64,000 nucleotides of DNA from Ornithomonoglobus_A sp045612845. Its GTDB lineage: Bacteria > Bacillota > Clostridia > UBA1381. Below are positions 17,013 to 26,522 of the stretch, one piece after another. The position numbers were made by a program, and so were the translations under genes. Location: NCBI GenBank assembly GCA_045612845.1, contig JAZKZV010000022.1, positions 18,010 to 82,009 of the forward strand. The letters run 5' to 3'. The notes beneath the pieces were generated by a model. That model had not been told where the DNA came from, made no database searches, and saw nothing but the letters and a program-made list of their open reading frames with translations. Numbering within the stretch: the stretch's first letter is position 1; every line of letters starts with the position of its first letter.

Positions 17013-17741
17013 ATGAATGTTTTATCAATAGGAAACAGCTTTTCGATGGATGCACACAGATATTTATATGATGTTGCAAAATCTGACAATTATTATATGA
17101 ATGTATTTAACTTGTATATTGGTGGTTGTTCGTTATCAACTCACTATAGGAATATGTTAAGCGAAGAGAACGCTTACATTCTTCAGATGAACGGACATAG
17201 TACAGGTTTTAATGTTTCGATAAAAGAAGCGCTGTTAAATCGCGATTGGGATGTTATTACCCTTCAGCAAGCAAGTGCTAAATCCCCGTATTATGAGGCA
17301 TATCAGCCATATCTTAATAAAATTGCAGAATATGTACGCCATCTTGTGCCACATGCCAAAATAGTTATTCATCAGACGTGGGCATATGAGCAAGGATGTG
17401 AGCGCCTTAATAGCGAGTTGGGGTATAAATATCACACCGAGATGTTTGATGATATAAAGAAGTCCTACAACGAGGCTGCAAAGGATATTAAAGCTGATTT
17501 TATTATTCCATCGGGCGAATTATTCCAAAAGCTTTTGGCAAATGGTATAGAAAAGGTACATAGAGATACATATCACGCCAGTTTAGGTCTTGGCAGATAT
17601 GCACTCGGATTGCTTTGGTATTCTGTTTTGACAGGGAATGATGTTAAAAATAATGCATTCTCTGATTTTGACGAGGAAATCCCACATGCACAAATTGAAA
17701 TTGCAAAGAAGTGCGTAGAAGAGGTACGCACTCTGTATTAA
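17013..17741 (+). CDS. DUF4886 (SGNH-hydrolase-like) protein
   Basis: 242 aa cytoplasmic protein. The start VLSIGNSFSMDA carries the SGNH block-I signature (G-N-S). Later blocks are IGGCSLSTHY, WDVITLQQAS and the C-terminal RDTYHASLGLGRYALG with a candidate Asp/His pair. These match DUF4886, a family of esterase/acylhydrolase fold with unknown substrate, often near carbohydrate genes. It lies 18 bp upstream of pcrA and has its own promoter; cotranscription into pcrA is likely. Confidence 0.82.
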   Translation: MNVLSIGNSFSMDAHRYLYDVAKSDNYYMNVFNLYIGGCSLSTHYRNMLSEENAYILQMNGHSTGFNVSIKEALLNRDWDVITLQQASAKSPYYEAYQPYLNKIAEYVRHLVPHAKIVIHQTWAYEQGCERLNSELGYKYHTEMFDDIKKSYNEAAKDIKADFIIPSGELFQKLLANGIEKVHRDTYHASLGLGRYALGLLWYSVLTGNDVKNNAFSDFDEEIPHAQIEIAKKCVEEVRTLY

Positions 17742-17759
17742 ACAAGGAGTTAAAATTTA

Positions 17760-19961
17760 ATGAACAAAATACTTGAAGGCTTAAATGACAGACAGTTGGA
17801 GGCTGTAACAACAACCGAGGGTCCTGTACTTGTAATTGCAGGTGCAGGAAGCGGAAAAACAACGGTTTTAGTCAGAAGAATGGCATATATTATAAGCGAG
17901 CTTAAAGTTTCGCCATATAATATACTTGCAATTACTTTTACAAATAAAGCTGCGGACGAAATGAAAAAGAGAATAAGTGATATGCTTGGCGACGTTGCTC
18001 AAAACATGTGGATTGGTACTTTTCATTCGAGATGTGTAAGAATTCTGAGAAGTTGTATTGACCGCCTGGGTTTTGGACGAGATTTTGTTATATATGACTC
18101 TGCCGATACCAAAACACTTTTAAAGGAGTGTTATCGCGAAGAAAATATAGATGAGAATAAATTCCCATTACAAAATGTACGCTCAATAATAAGTAATGCA
18201 AAAAACGATGTTATTGATGAGAATATGTTCAAAAAAATGTATGAAAAGGATTTCAGGCTCTCTGTAATTTCAAAAATATATACAAGATATCAGGATAAAT
18301 TAAGACGCAGTAATGCACTTGATTTTGATGATATTATTTTGTACACAGTCAAAATTTTAAGCACTGAACAGGATATTTTAGAACGTTATCAGGATATGTT
18401 TAAATATATCATGATAGATGAGTATCAGGACACAAATAATCTTCAATATCTGCTTGTTAATCTTCTGTCGCAAAAAAGCCAAAACATCTGCGTAGTAGGT
18501 GATGATGACCAGAGTATATATAAATTCAGAGGAGCCAATATTGGTAACATCTTAAATTTCGAAGATGATTATCCTGACGCAAAAAGAATAACACTCGATA
18601 AAAATTACCGTTCCACACAAAATATACTTGATGTTGCAAATACCGTTATTGCCAACAACAAAAAAAGAATGGGCAAAGAACTCTGGACAGATAACGATAA
18701 GGGCGAACAGATAACAACAATTACTGCATACAACGAATATGACGAAGCACATTTTGTTGCAACGCAAATAAAAAAACATTGTAATAATGGAGGATTATTT
18801 TCTGATTGTGCAATATTATATCGTACAAATGCTCAGTCGCGTGTTATAGAAGAACAATTCCTGCGTGCGGCTGTGCCATATCGTGTGCTTGCCGGCATGC
18901 GCTTCTATGACAGAAAAGAAATAAAAGATATTCTCTCGTATCTTCGTATTATATACAATCACAATGATGATGTAAGTCTTATACGTATAATAAACGAGCC
19001 TAAACGTAAAATTGGTAAGGTTACACTGGATAAAGCAAAAGACATTGCATTAAGTGAAAAGAAATCTATTTATTATGTAATAGAAAGATGCGAAGATTAT
19101 CCGGAATTACATGGTGCAGCAACAAAGCTCAAAGAATTTGCGGGACTTATTAACTCACTGACAAAGCTTATAAATCAAATGCCTTTAGAGGATTTTATAC
19201 AAAGAGTGTGGAACGATTCAGGATATATGGCAATGCTTATGGCTGATAACAGCATGGAAAGCAAAACCAGAATAGAAAACCTTGACGAACTCTTAAACTC
19301 CGCGGCTGAATTTGAGAAGAATGAGGAATATGATGGAACTTTGGGTCAATATCTCGAAAGTATATCGTTAATTTCGGATATTGATGCATATGATGAAGAT
19401 GTTGATTCTGCTGTTTTAATGACAATTCATAGTGCAAAGGGGTTGGAGTTCCCTGTTGTGTTTGTTGTTGGTATGGAGGAGGGATTGTTCCCGTCAATGC
19501 GCTCTCTCGAAAGGGAAGAGGACATCGAGGAAGAGCGTCGCCTGTGTTACGTTGCAATAACCCGTGCAAAAAACAAGCTCTATATTACAAAGGCGCAAAG
19601 CAGAACGTCATACGGAAAAACTGTTTCGTCGCAGCCATCAAGATTCTTCCGTGAACTACCGAAAGAATGCATTGTTGATGAGTCGTCTGTGAGTGTACGT
19701 ACAGTCGATAAAATAAGACAAACAGGTTTTAATAACTATGTTCCGCCAATGAGGAAACCATCATACTCAAGTCCGGCAGATAAAGGAGAGAATGTGGATT
19801 TCTTCAAGGGAGATATTGTAGAACACAGAAAATTCGGCAGAGGTGTTGTAATTAGCGCAAAAAGCTTTGGCAGCGACTCAATACTTGTTATAAATTTTGA
19901 TACAATAGGCGAAAAACAACTTATGGCAGCCTTTGCAAAATTAAAGAAAATAGAAGAATAA
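17760..19961 (+). CDS. pcrA: ATP-dependent DNA helicase PcrA/UvrD
   Basis: 733 aa superfamily 1A 3'-5' helicase for repair and rolling-circle replication. All motifs are visible: Q motif (LNDRQLEAV), Walker A GAGSGKTTVL at residue 28, motif Ia ITFTNKAADEMK, Walker B DEYQDTNN near 220, motif III GDDDQSIYKFRGA, motif V SAKGLEFPVVFV and motif VI RRLCYVAITRAK. The C-terminal tail has the PcrA Tudor-like element (GDIVEHRKFGRGVV) that contacts RNA polymerase or partners. AAGGAG lies 10 bp before ATG 17760. Confidence 0.96.
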   Translation: MNKILEGLNDRQLEAVTTTEGPVLVIAGAGSGKTTVLVRRMAYIISELKVSPYNILAITFTNKAADEMKKRISDMLGDVAQNMWIGTFHSRCVRILRSCIDRLGFGRDFVIYDSADTKTLLKECYREENIDENKFPLQNVRSIISNAKNDVIDENMFKKMYEKDFRLSVISKIYTRYQDKLRRSNALDFDDIILYTVKILSTEQDILERYQDMFKYIMIDEYQDTNNLQYLLVNLLSQKSQNICVVGDDDQSIYKFRGANIGNILNFEDDYPDAKRITLDKNYRSTQNILDVANTVIANNKKRMGKELWTDNDKGEQITTITAYNEYDEAHFVATQIKKHCNNGGLFSDCAILYRTNAQSRVIEEQFLRAAVPYRVLAGMRFYDRKEIKDILSYLRIIYNHNDDVSLIRIINEPKRKIGKVTLDKAKDIALSEKKSIYYVIERCEDYPELHGAATKLKEFAGLINSLTKLINQMPLEDFIQRVWNDSGYMAMLMADNSMESKTRIENLDELLNSAAEFEKNEEYDGTLGQYLESISLISDIDAYDEDVDSAVLMTIHSAKGLEFPVVFVVGMEEGLFPSMRSLEREEDIEEERRLCYVAITRAKNKLYITKAQSRTSYGKTVSSQPSRFFRELPKECIVDESSVSVRTVDKIRQTGFNNYVPPMRKPSYSSPADKGENVDFFKGDIVEHRKFGRGVVISAKSFGSDSILVINFDTIGEKQLMAAFAKLKKIEE

Positions 19962-20003
19962 TAAATTAAATTATGCACAACATATATCCAAGAGGTGATA
20001 TAA

Positions 20004-21020
20004 ATGGATATCAGTGTTTTGCAAAAGGATTTTTACAATCGTTATGGTGTTTCTAAAAACAGATTATTTAGCGCTAAAAGCGGTATGCTATACACTCTGT
20101 TGGGTTTTTGTGATATATATGGTGCACTGTCTTTAAATTGCGTTATGGCACCGTATGTTGCTTCATTTGGAAGAATTTTAGATGGTGAAGACATTGTTAT
20201 ATCAGATACTGATAAGGTTAATAAAACATGTCTTTCGCATAACGATTTTTCTGATTTAGAACTAAAAAAAGGAGCTCAGATTTTGTATGATAACAAAATA
20301 CCTCCTTTTTTTGATTCTACTCCGTCATATAAAATGTGTATAAGAAAGCTTTTGATGAATGTAAATAATATCAGTGATGATGATATTTTGAGCGTTGCAA
20401 ATTGCTCGGAAAATGATAATATATCACCATATATTTCACTATTAAAATCAAAGAGCGGATATTGCATTAAAATTACACGCTCCGATTATGAGATTATACC
20501 CTTGCCACTTAATGAATATAAAATAATTCTTGCATATTCGGATGAGATTTTGGCAAGTAATGATTATAAAAAATTAGCAGATACTGCATTAAAATTATTG
20601 CATACAGCATTGCCGCATATAAGAGATTTATCTATACTTACATTTAATGATGTAGAGAGGATATCTAAAAAAGAAAGCAATATTAAGGTTGTTAATTTCT
20701 TAAGATTTGTTGCAGAAGAAAATGTCAGAATAAAACATGTGGCAGAAAATCTTAAAAAATGTAATGTAGATGTTCTATTTAGCGAAATGAAGAATTCATG
20801 TGAATCAATGAGTATATTATTTGATTTAAGTTCACACCAGGAGAATTTATACTCAATTTTGTCGGATTCGTCATATGTTTCGGCATTCAGGTTCTTTAAT
20901 GATTCAGTTCTGATTGTTACTGAAAATGAAACTACTGATTTGGTAATTAACGAATTAAACGAAAGATTTTATACATCATGCGGAATAAAACTTAATTTTA
21001 TTGTTACGGGGAATATGTAA
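20004..21020 (+). CDS. Galactokinase-like protein with eroded active site (pseudokinase)
   Basis: 338 aa. Large-scale similarity to galactokinase is visible in two places: residues about 225-262 (VVNFLRFVAEENVRIKH, matching the R.HVV.EN.RV helix) and the C-terminal third (FSEMKNSCESMSILFDLSS, then NELNERFYTSCGIKLNFIV). The functional GHMP motifs are missing. The sugar site GRVNLIGEHTDYNGG becomes SGMLYTLLGFCDIYG, the ATP loop GxGLSSSA becomes PFFDSTPSY, and the glycine-rich GARMTGAGFGGC becomes VSAFRFFNDS. Catalysis is therefore unlikely, yet the frame is intact over full length. It sits 42 bp after pcrA behind GAGGTGATA. A regulatory or sugar-sensing role is speculative. Confidence 0.65.
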   Translation: MDISVLQKDFYNRYGVSKNRLFSAKSGMLYTLLGFCDIYGALSLNCVMAPYVASFGRILDGEDIVISDTDKVNKTCLSHNDFSDLELKKGAQILYDNKIPPFFDSTPSYKMCIRKLLMNVNNISDDDILSVANCSENDNISPYISLLKSKSGYCIKITRSDYEIIPLPLNEYKIILAYSDEILASNDYKKLADTALKLLHTALPHIRDLSILTFNDVERISKKESNIKVVNFLRFVAEENVRIKHVAENLKKCNVDVLFSEMKNSCESMSILFDLSSHQENLYSILSDSSYVSAFRFFNDSVLIVTENETTDLVINELNERFYTSCGIKLNFIVTGNM

Positions 21021-21027
21021 ATTTATA

Positions 21028-21056
21028 TTGAAATATAACCATTTGTATGTTATAAT
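21028..21056 (+). promoter_or_regulatory. Promoter of the TSCPD gene
   Basis: TTGAAA (21028-21033), 17-bp spacer, TATAAT (21051-21056). Confidence 0.7.
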
Positions 21057-21104
21057 CAAAGCAGAAATATTTTTGCCAAAAATATAACGGGAGGTGAGTG
21101 GTTT

Positions 21105-21356
21105 ATGGCAAAATTTACATATACACCAACAGGGGTTTGTTCGCGACAGATATTATTTGAAGTTGAAAATGATATTGTTAAGTCTGTAAGCTATGTCGGG
21201 GGCTGCAATGGCAACCTTAAGGGTATTGGTGCACTTGTTGAGGGAATGCGTGTAGAAGATGTAATATCAAGGCTTAAGGGTGTGGATTGCGGCGGAAAAG
21301 GCACATCATGTCCTGACCAGCTTGCACGTGCTTTGGAATTAAGTCTTAAGCAATAA
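21105..21356 (+). CDS. TSCPD-domain protein (TIGR03905 family)
   Basis: 83 aa, single domain. It carries the name-giving motif GTSCPDQLARAL near the C-terminus, plus VGGCNGNLKGI and CGGKG in the middle. The domain also occurs as the C-terminal piece of some B12-dependent ribonucleotide reductases, where its cysteines are thought to act in metal or redox chemistry; stand-alone copies have no known function. GGGAGGTGAG precedes ATG. Confidence 0.88.
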   Translation: MAKFTYTPTGVCSRQILFEVENDIVKSVSYVGGCNGNLKGIGALVEGMRVEDVISRLKGVDCGGKGTSCPDQLARALELSLKQ

Positions 21357-21426
21357 AATTGGAATATTGTTGTAAAAATCATCATATTATATATATGATG
21401 ATTTTTTTATATGCGGAGGAACAACA

Positions 21427-21903
21427 GTGAGAAAGACTTTAATATTACTTATTTGTATTCTTTTTATAAGTTCAATTATAAGCTTTGGTAATGATAAAGA
21501 ATATGAAAATAAAAAGGTGTATTATGTGGATTCCCAGATTTTCAATTTAATAGGTGTTAATACACAAATTACAAAAGGTGATTCGCAATCACAAGCCGAA
21601 GAACTAATTGAACAACTAATAAGAGGGCACGACGAGAATGAAAAAATAAAACGTGTTATTCCAAATCAAAAAGATGTTCTTAAAGTCAGGATACGAAATA
21701 ACACAGCATATGTTAATATAAATAAAAGAGCGTTCTCGGATAACAGTCGTGAACTCGAAAGACTTGTAATATATTCGGTCGTAAACACGCTTACAGGAAT
21801 AGATGGCGTAGACGTTGTGCGTTTTACAGTAGACGGAAAAACAACAAAAAACTTTATGGGTCATCTTGATATGAGAGAAGCATTTATTCCGGATTATATA
21901 TAA
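21427..21903 (+). CDS. GerMN-domain exported protein
   Basis: 158 aa. An N-terminal signal or anchor helix (residues 1-20) is followed by a GerMN domain at about 36-145: IFNLIGVNTQI, an AEELIEQLIRG helix, VLKVRIRNNTAYVNIN and LVIYSVVNTLTGIDGVDVVRF. The domain is found in the Bacillus germination/sporulation protein GerM and in lipoproteins. The start is GTG at 21427 behind GCGGAGGA. It supports, but does not prove, a spore-former. It ends at a hairpin shared with tRNA-Thr. Confidence 0.85.
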   Translation: MRKTLILLICILFISSIISFGNDKEYENKKVYYVDSQIFNLIGVNTQITKGDSQSQAEELIEQLIRGHDENEKIKRVIPNQKDVLKVRIRNNTAYVNINKRAFSDNSRELERLVIYSVVNTLTGIDGVDVVRFTVDGKTTKNFMGHLDMREAFIPDYI

Positions 21904-21907
21904 ATAA

Positions 21908-21940
21908 AAAGGTCTTTAAACAATAGTTTAAAGACCTTTA
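21908..21940. terminator. Bidirectional terminator between the GerMN gene and tRNA-Thr
   Basis: Stem AAAGGTCTTTAAAC / GTTTAAAGACCTTT with loop AATA. Confidence 0.8.
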
Positions 21941-22013
21941 AGCTACCAAGCGGAGTCGAACCGCCGACCTCTTCATTACCAATGAAGTGCTCTGCCTACT
22001 GAGCTATGGCAGC
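21941..22013 (-). tRNA. tRNA-Thr (anticodon GGU)
   Basis: 73 nt. Acceptor GCTGCCA pairs with TGGTAGC, discriminator U. D-arm TAGCTCAGTAGGCAGAGCA; anticodon stem CTTCA/TGAAG with loop TTGGTAA, giving anticodon GGT; T-arm CGGCGGTTCGACTCCGC. CCA is not encoded. Confidence 0.95.
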
Positions 22014-22035
22014 ACAATAGTTAACAACCTGATAT

Positions 22036-22064
22036 ATTATACAATAAAATTTAATAAATGTCAA
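22036..22064 (-). promoter_or_regulatory. Consensus promoter of tRNA-Thr
   Basis: Minus-strand TTGACA (22064-22059), 17-bp spacer, TATAAT (22041-22036): a perfect consensus. Confidence 0.85.
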
Positions 22065-22117
22065 GTAAATTCACAAAATACGGAAAATAAAATAATAATA
22101 TTTTTTTGTATTTTCTC

Positions 22118-22146
22118 TGTACAAAATATTTAATTGATGATATAAT
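22118..22146 (+). promoter_or_regulatory. Promoter of the SseB-like gene
   Basis: TGTACA (22118-22123), 17-bp spacer, TATAAT (22141-22146), 42 bp before the TTG start. Confidence 0.55.
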
Positions 22147-22187
22147 TATGATAAAGTTTACTATATGTACAAAAAGGGGTAAAAAAA

Positions 22188-23627
22188 TTGGATTTAACAT
22201 TTTCACCTATATACCATAATGTTGATAATAAAGATAGAGAATTCAAAGTAGGTAAATTTAGAGAGCTTAACTTATATGCAGTCGAAATAAGCGATACAAC
22301 CGGCAAAATATCCGGTGAGGATTCCATCCTTGGAGGGAAAGATGTTTTACTTATGGGACTTACTGAGAAAGAATTTATGCTAAAAGAAAGCGATTCGGTA
22401 GCTTTGAACGTACTTGTAAATTCTCTTGCCGATAATACCCCTAAGGACAGGTTTATTTCTTACAGACAAATAAATTATAAAGGAGAAACTGTCGAAGATA
22501 AAAAGATTGCATTTAAATGTGATACTATAGATGACGGTGAATATGTTAAATATACGCAAAGTACAGCAATATATATACCCGATGATATCAGTGTTGCCAT
22601 AAATTCAGATTACTACCTTGCCGCCAATTATTATTTAAGGGCAATAAGTATTGTCGAAGATAAAAAAACAGACGAAATTAAAGAAAAAATAAAACAGTTA
22701 AAGAAAATAGTATTAAAAAAACTAAAGGCGTTAAACGAAATATATTACGTATATAACAAATCAATAGGGGAGCGCTTTCCTACTATAGGTCCAAATGGCG
22801 CTGTGTGGATTTTTACATTAGAAAATGTTGTACAAGATACTATTGCTAAAAATAAAGAAGTTGATTTTGCTTACAAAAAAATAACACAAAAGGACTTTGA
22901 AGTCATTTTAAATCACATGTATCGTTTTGGTATGACAGATATAATATTTAATCCCGGATATGATTTTGCATTTGCTATAAAACGCGATGAATATATGCCG
23001 ATTATTGGATATGAGGAGAAAAAAATTACTAATTCCGAGTTGCATTACAATATTATTCGTTTTTTGCAAAATAAAGCAATAAAACTCGAAAACTGTCAAA
23101 AAGCAGCAACATCTCTTTGGAATATGATTAACAAAAATCTTTTGGATACTGTTTTTCTTACACCTATGTTATTCGAAGATGAGGTTGGCAAAAACATTAA
23201 AGTTAACGATAATAAGGTGTATTTCACCGCAAATGCAATAGAACTTTCGAAGAATATTAACCTTAATTTTTTTAACATGTCAAAATTTGATACAACCCCT
23301 GAGTGTCCTGATAAGAAAATGACGTATATAACATTAAAGAGTAAAGATATAAATAATTGTGAAAAGTCATGGATGCCCATTTTTACAGATATCTTTGAAT
23401 TACGTTCAATCCTTGGTGATAATTTAAGGATATGTGCAATATCATTTAACGAAATAATCGAACATATAAAGGATAATATGGATGGTATATGTTTGAATCC
23501 GTATGGTGTTAATTTACGAATGGAAATGAATAATCATAATGAAACACCACAAGAGGAGCCGACAGATACAATAATAAAAGATAAATTTCAAAAGAAATCT
23601 ATTATCAAAAAGTTTTTTAATAAATAA
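22188..23627 (+). CDS. Unknown protein with SseB-like C-terminal domain
   Basis: 479 aa, no signal peptide or membrane helix. The start is TTG at 22188 behind AAAAAGGGG. Residues about 160-185 are a Lys-rich helix. The region at about 380-445 resembles the SseB N-terminal domain: YITLKSKD, then WMPIFTDIFELRSIL, then ICAISFNEIIEHI and GICLNPYGVNLRM (the INP-type motif). An earlier block at about 320-370 may be a second degenerate copy. The tail is charged (EEP...KKSIIKKFFNK). No enzymatic motif is seen. It has its own promoter and terminator and sits alone between tRNA-Thr and an SLH gene. Confidence 0.6.
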   Translation: MDLTFSPIYHNVDNKDREFKVGKFRELNLYAVEISDTTGKISGEDSILGGKDVLLMGLTEKEFMLKESDSVALNVLVNSLADNTPKDRFISYRQINYKGETVEDKKIAFKCDTIDDGEYVKYTQSTAIYIPDDISVAINSDYYLAANYYLRAISIVEDKKTDEIKEKIKQLKKIVLKKLKALNEIYYVYNKSIGERFPTIGPNGAVWIFTLENVVQDTIAKNKEVDFAYKKITQKDFEVILNHMYRFGMTDIIFNPGYDFAFAIKRDEYMPIIGYEEKKITNSELHYNIIRFLQNKAIKLENCQKAATSLWNMINKNLLDTVFLTPMLFEDEVGKNIKVNDNKVYFTANAIELSKNINLNFFNMSKFDTTPECPDKKMTYITLKSKDINNCEKSWMPIFTDIFELRSILGDNLRICAISFNEIIEHIKDNMDGICLNPYGVNLRMEMNNHNETPQEEPTDTIIKDKFQKKSIIKKFFNK

Positions 23628-23631
23628 CAGT

Positions 23632-23662
23632 AAAAGGGAGTGTTTCGCAACACTTCCTTTTA
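23632..23662 (+). terminator. Rho-independent terminator
   Basis: Stem AAAAGGgAGTGTT / AACACTtCCTTTT with loop TCGC. Confidence 0.75.
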
Positions 23663-23783
23663 AAATATAAAATTCCTTTGCGTGAAATTTATTGTTAATA
23701 TGAAAATTTTTATAAAAATAAATGAGTTTCTTCTTATATGTAAATGTGTAATTCCTAAATGGTTTATTGGGTTAATTTACTTG

Positions 23784-23812
23784 TTGAAATACGAATAAAA
23801 ATATTGTATTAT
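23784..23812 (+). promoter_or_regulatory. Promoter of the second SLH gene
   Basis: TTGAAA (23784-23789), 17-bp spacer, TATTAT (23807-23812); the 66-nt leader ends in AGGAGGAAA. Confidence 0.65.
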
Positions 23813-23878
23813 GTATTTGCGGTCAGGAAAAGGACTGTAGATATAATGTTATATTTTAGAGTATAGGAGGAAATTTAT

Positions 23879-26440
23879 ATGACTTTAAAAAAACAGATAT
23901 TATGTGCAGCAATAAGCAGTGCAGTTATAATGAGTAATATATCTGCATTGGCGGCAATTCCTTCAGATGTTAAAGGTACACGTTTTGAGGAGCCGGTACA
24001 AGTATTGAATGCACTAAATATAATGGTCGGTGATGATACCGGCTCATTCAGACTTGATGATGCAATTTCTCGAAGTGAAGTCGCTAAGATGGCAGTTCAT
24101 GCACTTGGACTCGAAAACGCCGCAGAAGCATCAAAAGGTAACAACGACTTCAAGGACGTAGGTGCAGATCACTGGGCAAATGGATATGTTCATATTGCAA
24201 CTTCACAAAACCTGATTGTTGGTGATGGTGATGGTAATTTCCGTCCTAACGATACAATAACTTATGCCGAAGCAATGACAATTATGACAAGAGCGGCAGG
24301 TTATGAAATGGCTGCCAAAGAAAAGGGCGGTTTCCCTAACGGATATATGGTTACAGGCACAAGTGCAGGTCTTGCAAAGAATGTACAAGCCTCAACAAAC
24401 GAAAAAATATCAAGAGGTAATGTTGCATTCCTAACAAAGAACGCTCTTGAAGCTAATATGATGGAGCAAAAAGGCTACGGTCAGAATGCATCATACGAAA
24501 TAACAGATAAAACCTTGCTTAGCGATGTTTTGAATGTAGAAAAAGCAGAAGGACAAATTATAGCATATGAAAGTGCTTCAATCGACAGTAATATATCTCT
24601 TGCAAAAAACAGAGTTAAGATAGGGGATAAGGTTTTTGAAACACAAGAAGACCTTTTGGATTTATTGGGTTATAATGTAGTATACTATTATGAAACAGAC
24701 AGATTTGGTGCAGAGAATGTTATTCTTGCTATGCCAATAAACAGCCAGAATACAACAGTAGAGATTGATGCAGATGTATTTAGCAAAGTTACAGAAAAGA
24801 ACGGTAACAAGGCTATTGAGTATTTCAAGAATGAAACATCATCAAAAACAGAAATTGCACAAATAGCTAACGGTGCAAAGATGATTTTTAATGGCAAGTT
24901 TATTGATTTTAACGAGGAACACCTTAATCTGCAAAATAAATCAGGAAGAATTGTTCTTTTAGATACAACAAAAGACGGTGTATATGATATAGTATTTGTT
25001 TCGAGCTATACAAATCTTGTTGTTGAAGAAGTAACAGCAAACAATAAAATTGTTGATAAGTACAGCTCTAAAACGCTTAAGCTTGATGAAGATGTAGAAC
25101 ACAAAATTATGCTTGGTTTTAACGAAATAAAGCTTAGCGACCTAAAAGAATATGACGTTTTATCAGTTTATGCAAGTGCAGATGAAAAGCTTTATAACGT
25201 TGTTGTAACAAGAAACCTGGTTGAAGGTAAGATAGATGCAAAAGACGATAAGGGCTTTTATATTAACAACAAGCAGTACAAAGTTGCAGAAAACTATACA
25301 GATACTGTTTCAATAGGTACAGAGGGTATATTCTATCTTGATATTGACGGAAGAATTGCTGCAATAAACACTGCAAATACACTAAGCACAAACTACGCAT
25401 ATCTAACAAAAGCATATACAGATAACGGAACAGACGTTTCAACATTTAAGCTGTTTACAAAAGCAGGCGAGGAAAAAGTATATCAGGCAAACGAAAAAAT
25501 AAAGTTTAATGAAACTTCAGGTGTACAGGCTAACGAGGTCGTAAATGCATTGACTTCAGAAGGCAACACAGTAAAACAACTTGTAACATTTACAACAAAT
25601 AACGATGGTAAAATTGTAAGCATCAACACAGCTGTTGATAATACTGCCACAGGTAATGTAAATAAAGATAAATTTACTGTAAACTATAACCTTACTGATG
25701 CAGTTTATAATGCTAAAAACTCAAAGCTTGGCAATGTAAGAATTGACGACAATACAGTAATATTTAATATTCCGTCTGACTCTGACGAATACGAAATAGC
25801 AGATAAAAAGATATTTGAAGACAACCAAAAATATAATGTGCTTGTTTACGATATGAGCGAAAGCTATACTGCACGTGCAATAGTTCTTACAAACTCTGCA
25901 CTTAAGGCTAATGGCGATGCACCGCTTGCGGTTGTTTCTAAAATTTCATCAGCAATAAATTCACAGGATGAAGAAGCAAGCGTCTTAACAGCGTTTGTAA
26001 ATGGCGAGGAAAAGAAAATCTTTGCCGAAAACAACAATGTTCTTGTAAAGGGAGAAGAAAAGAAACCTCTTGCACAAGGTGATATAATTCAATACAAAAC
26101 AAATGCAAAGGGCGAAATAGTAAGCATAAGAGTGCTTATGGATATAGAAACAAAAGCAACAGAAACAACAACATCACCAACTGATGATTTAAAAACTGTA
26201 TACGGAAAAGTAACTAAGAAATTTACAGATTCAATAAACGTAACTGTAAATAGCGGAGCTGTTACAAACTACTCAATACCGGCAGATGCTATAGTATATT
26301 CGGTAGATACAACAATAGCAAAGAATAACATCGAGGTTGCTACAAGAGGCGAAATTCAAAACTATGATGAGGAAGACGGAAGAAGAGTGTTCCTGAAAAT
26401 TTATAAAGATGAAGTTACAGAAGTAGTAATTATAAAATAA
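23879..26440 (+). CDS. SLH-domain cell-surface protein
   Basis: 853 aa. Signal peptide 1-26 (cleavage near ALA/AI). SLH motifs lie at about 33-78 (MVGDDTGSFRLDDAIS), 85-140 (NDFKDVGADHWANGY, VGDGDGNFRPNDTIT) and a weaker one at about 145-195. The remaining 650 residues are Asn/Lys/Asp-rich, beta-type sequence with no recognised catalytic motif, so a major surface-layer or scaffolding role is likely. The strong AGGAGG site and independent promoter/terminator fit high expression. Codon use leans to AAA/GAA/ACA, as expected for an abundant protein here. Confidence 0.87.
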   Translation: MTLKKQILCAAISSAVIMSNISALAAIPSDVKGTRFEEPVQVLNALNIMVGDDTGSFRLDDAISRSEVAKMAVHALGLENAAEASKGNNDFKDVGADHWANGYVHIATSQNLIVGDGDGNFRPNDTITYAEAMTIMTRAAGYEMAAKEKGGFPNGYMVTGTSAGLAKNVQASTNEKISRGNVAFLTKNALEANMMEQKGYGQNASYEITDKTLLSDVLNVEKAEGQIIAYESASIDSNISLAKNRVKIGDKVFETQEDLLDLLGYNVVYYYETDRFGAENVILAMPINSQNTTVEIDADVFSKVTEKNGNKAIEYFKNETSSKTEIAQIANGAKMIFNGKFIDFNEEHLNLQNKSGRIVLLDTTKDGVYDIVFVSSYTNLVVEEVTANNKIVDKYSSKTLKLDEDVEHKIMLGFNEIKLSDLKEYDVLSVYASADEKLYNVVVTRNLVEGKIDAKDDKGFYINNKQYKVAENYTDTVSIGTEGIFYLDIDGRIAAINTANTLSTNYAYLTKAYTDNGTDVSTFKLFTKAGEEKVYQANEKIKFNETSGVQANEVVNALTSEGNTVKQLVTFTTNNDGKIVSINTAVDNTATGNVNKDKFTVNYNLTDAVYNAKNSKLGNVRIDDNTVIFNIPSDSDEYEIADKKIFEDNQKYNVLVYDMSESYTARAIVLTNSALKANGDAPLAVVSKISSAINSQDEEASVLTAFVNGEEKKIFAENNNVLVKGEEKKPLAQGDIIQYKTNAKGEIVSIRVLMDIETKATETTTSPTDDLKTVYGKVTKKFTDSINVTVNSGAVTNYSIPADAIVYSVDTTIAKNNIEVATRGEIQNYDEEDGRRVFLKIYKDEVTEVVIIK

Positions 26441-26485
26441 TCTCTATAATATCACACATTGATTTTTCTCCTCACTATCAGATAC

Positions 26486-26521
26486 AATAAGGGACAGTAA
26501 ATTTTACTGTCCCTTATCTTA
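26486..26521. terminator. Bidirectional terminator
   Basis: Stem AATAAGGGACAGTAAA / TTTACTGTCCCTTAT. It lies between the SLH gene and the convergent phosphosugar mutase gene. Confidence 0.85.
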
Positions 26522-26522
26522 T

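Noticed and set aside
21941..22013. tRNA-Thr as an integration site
   Set aside because: No second copy of the tRNA 3' end was seen and the flanks are ordinary genes.
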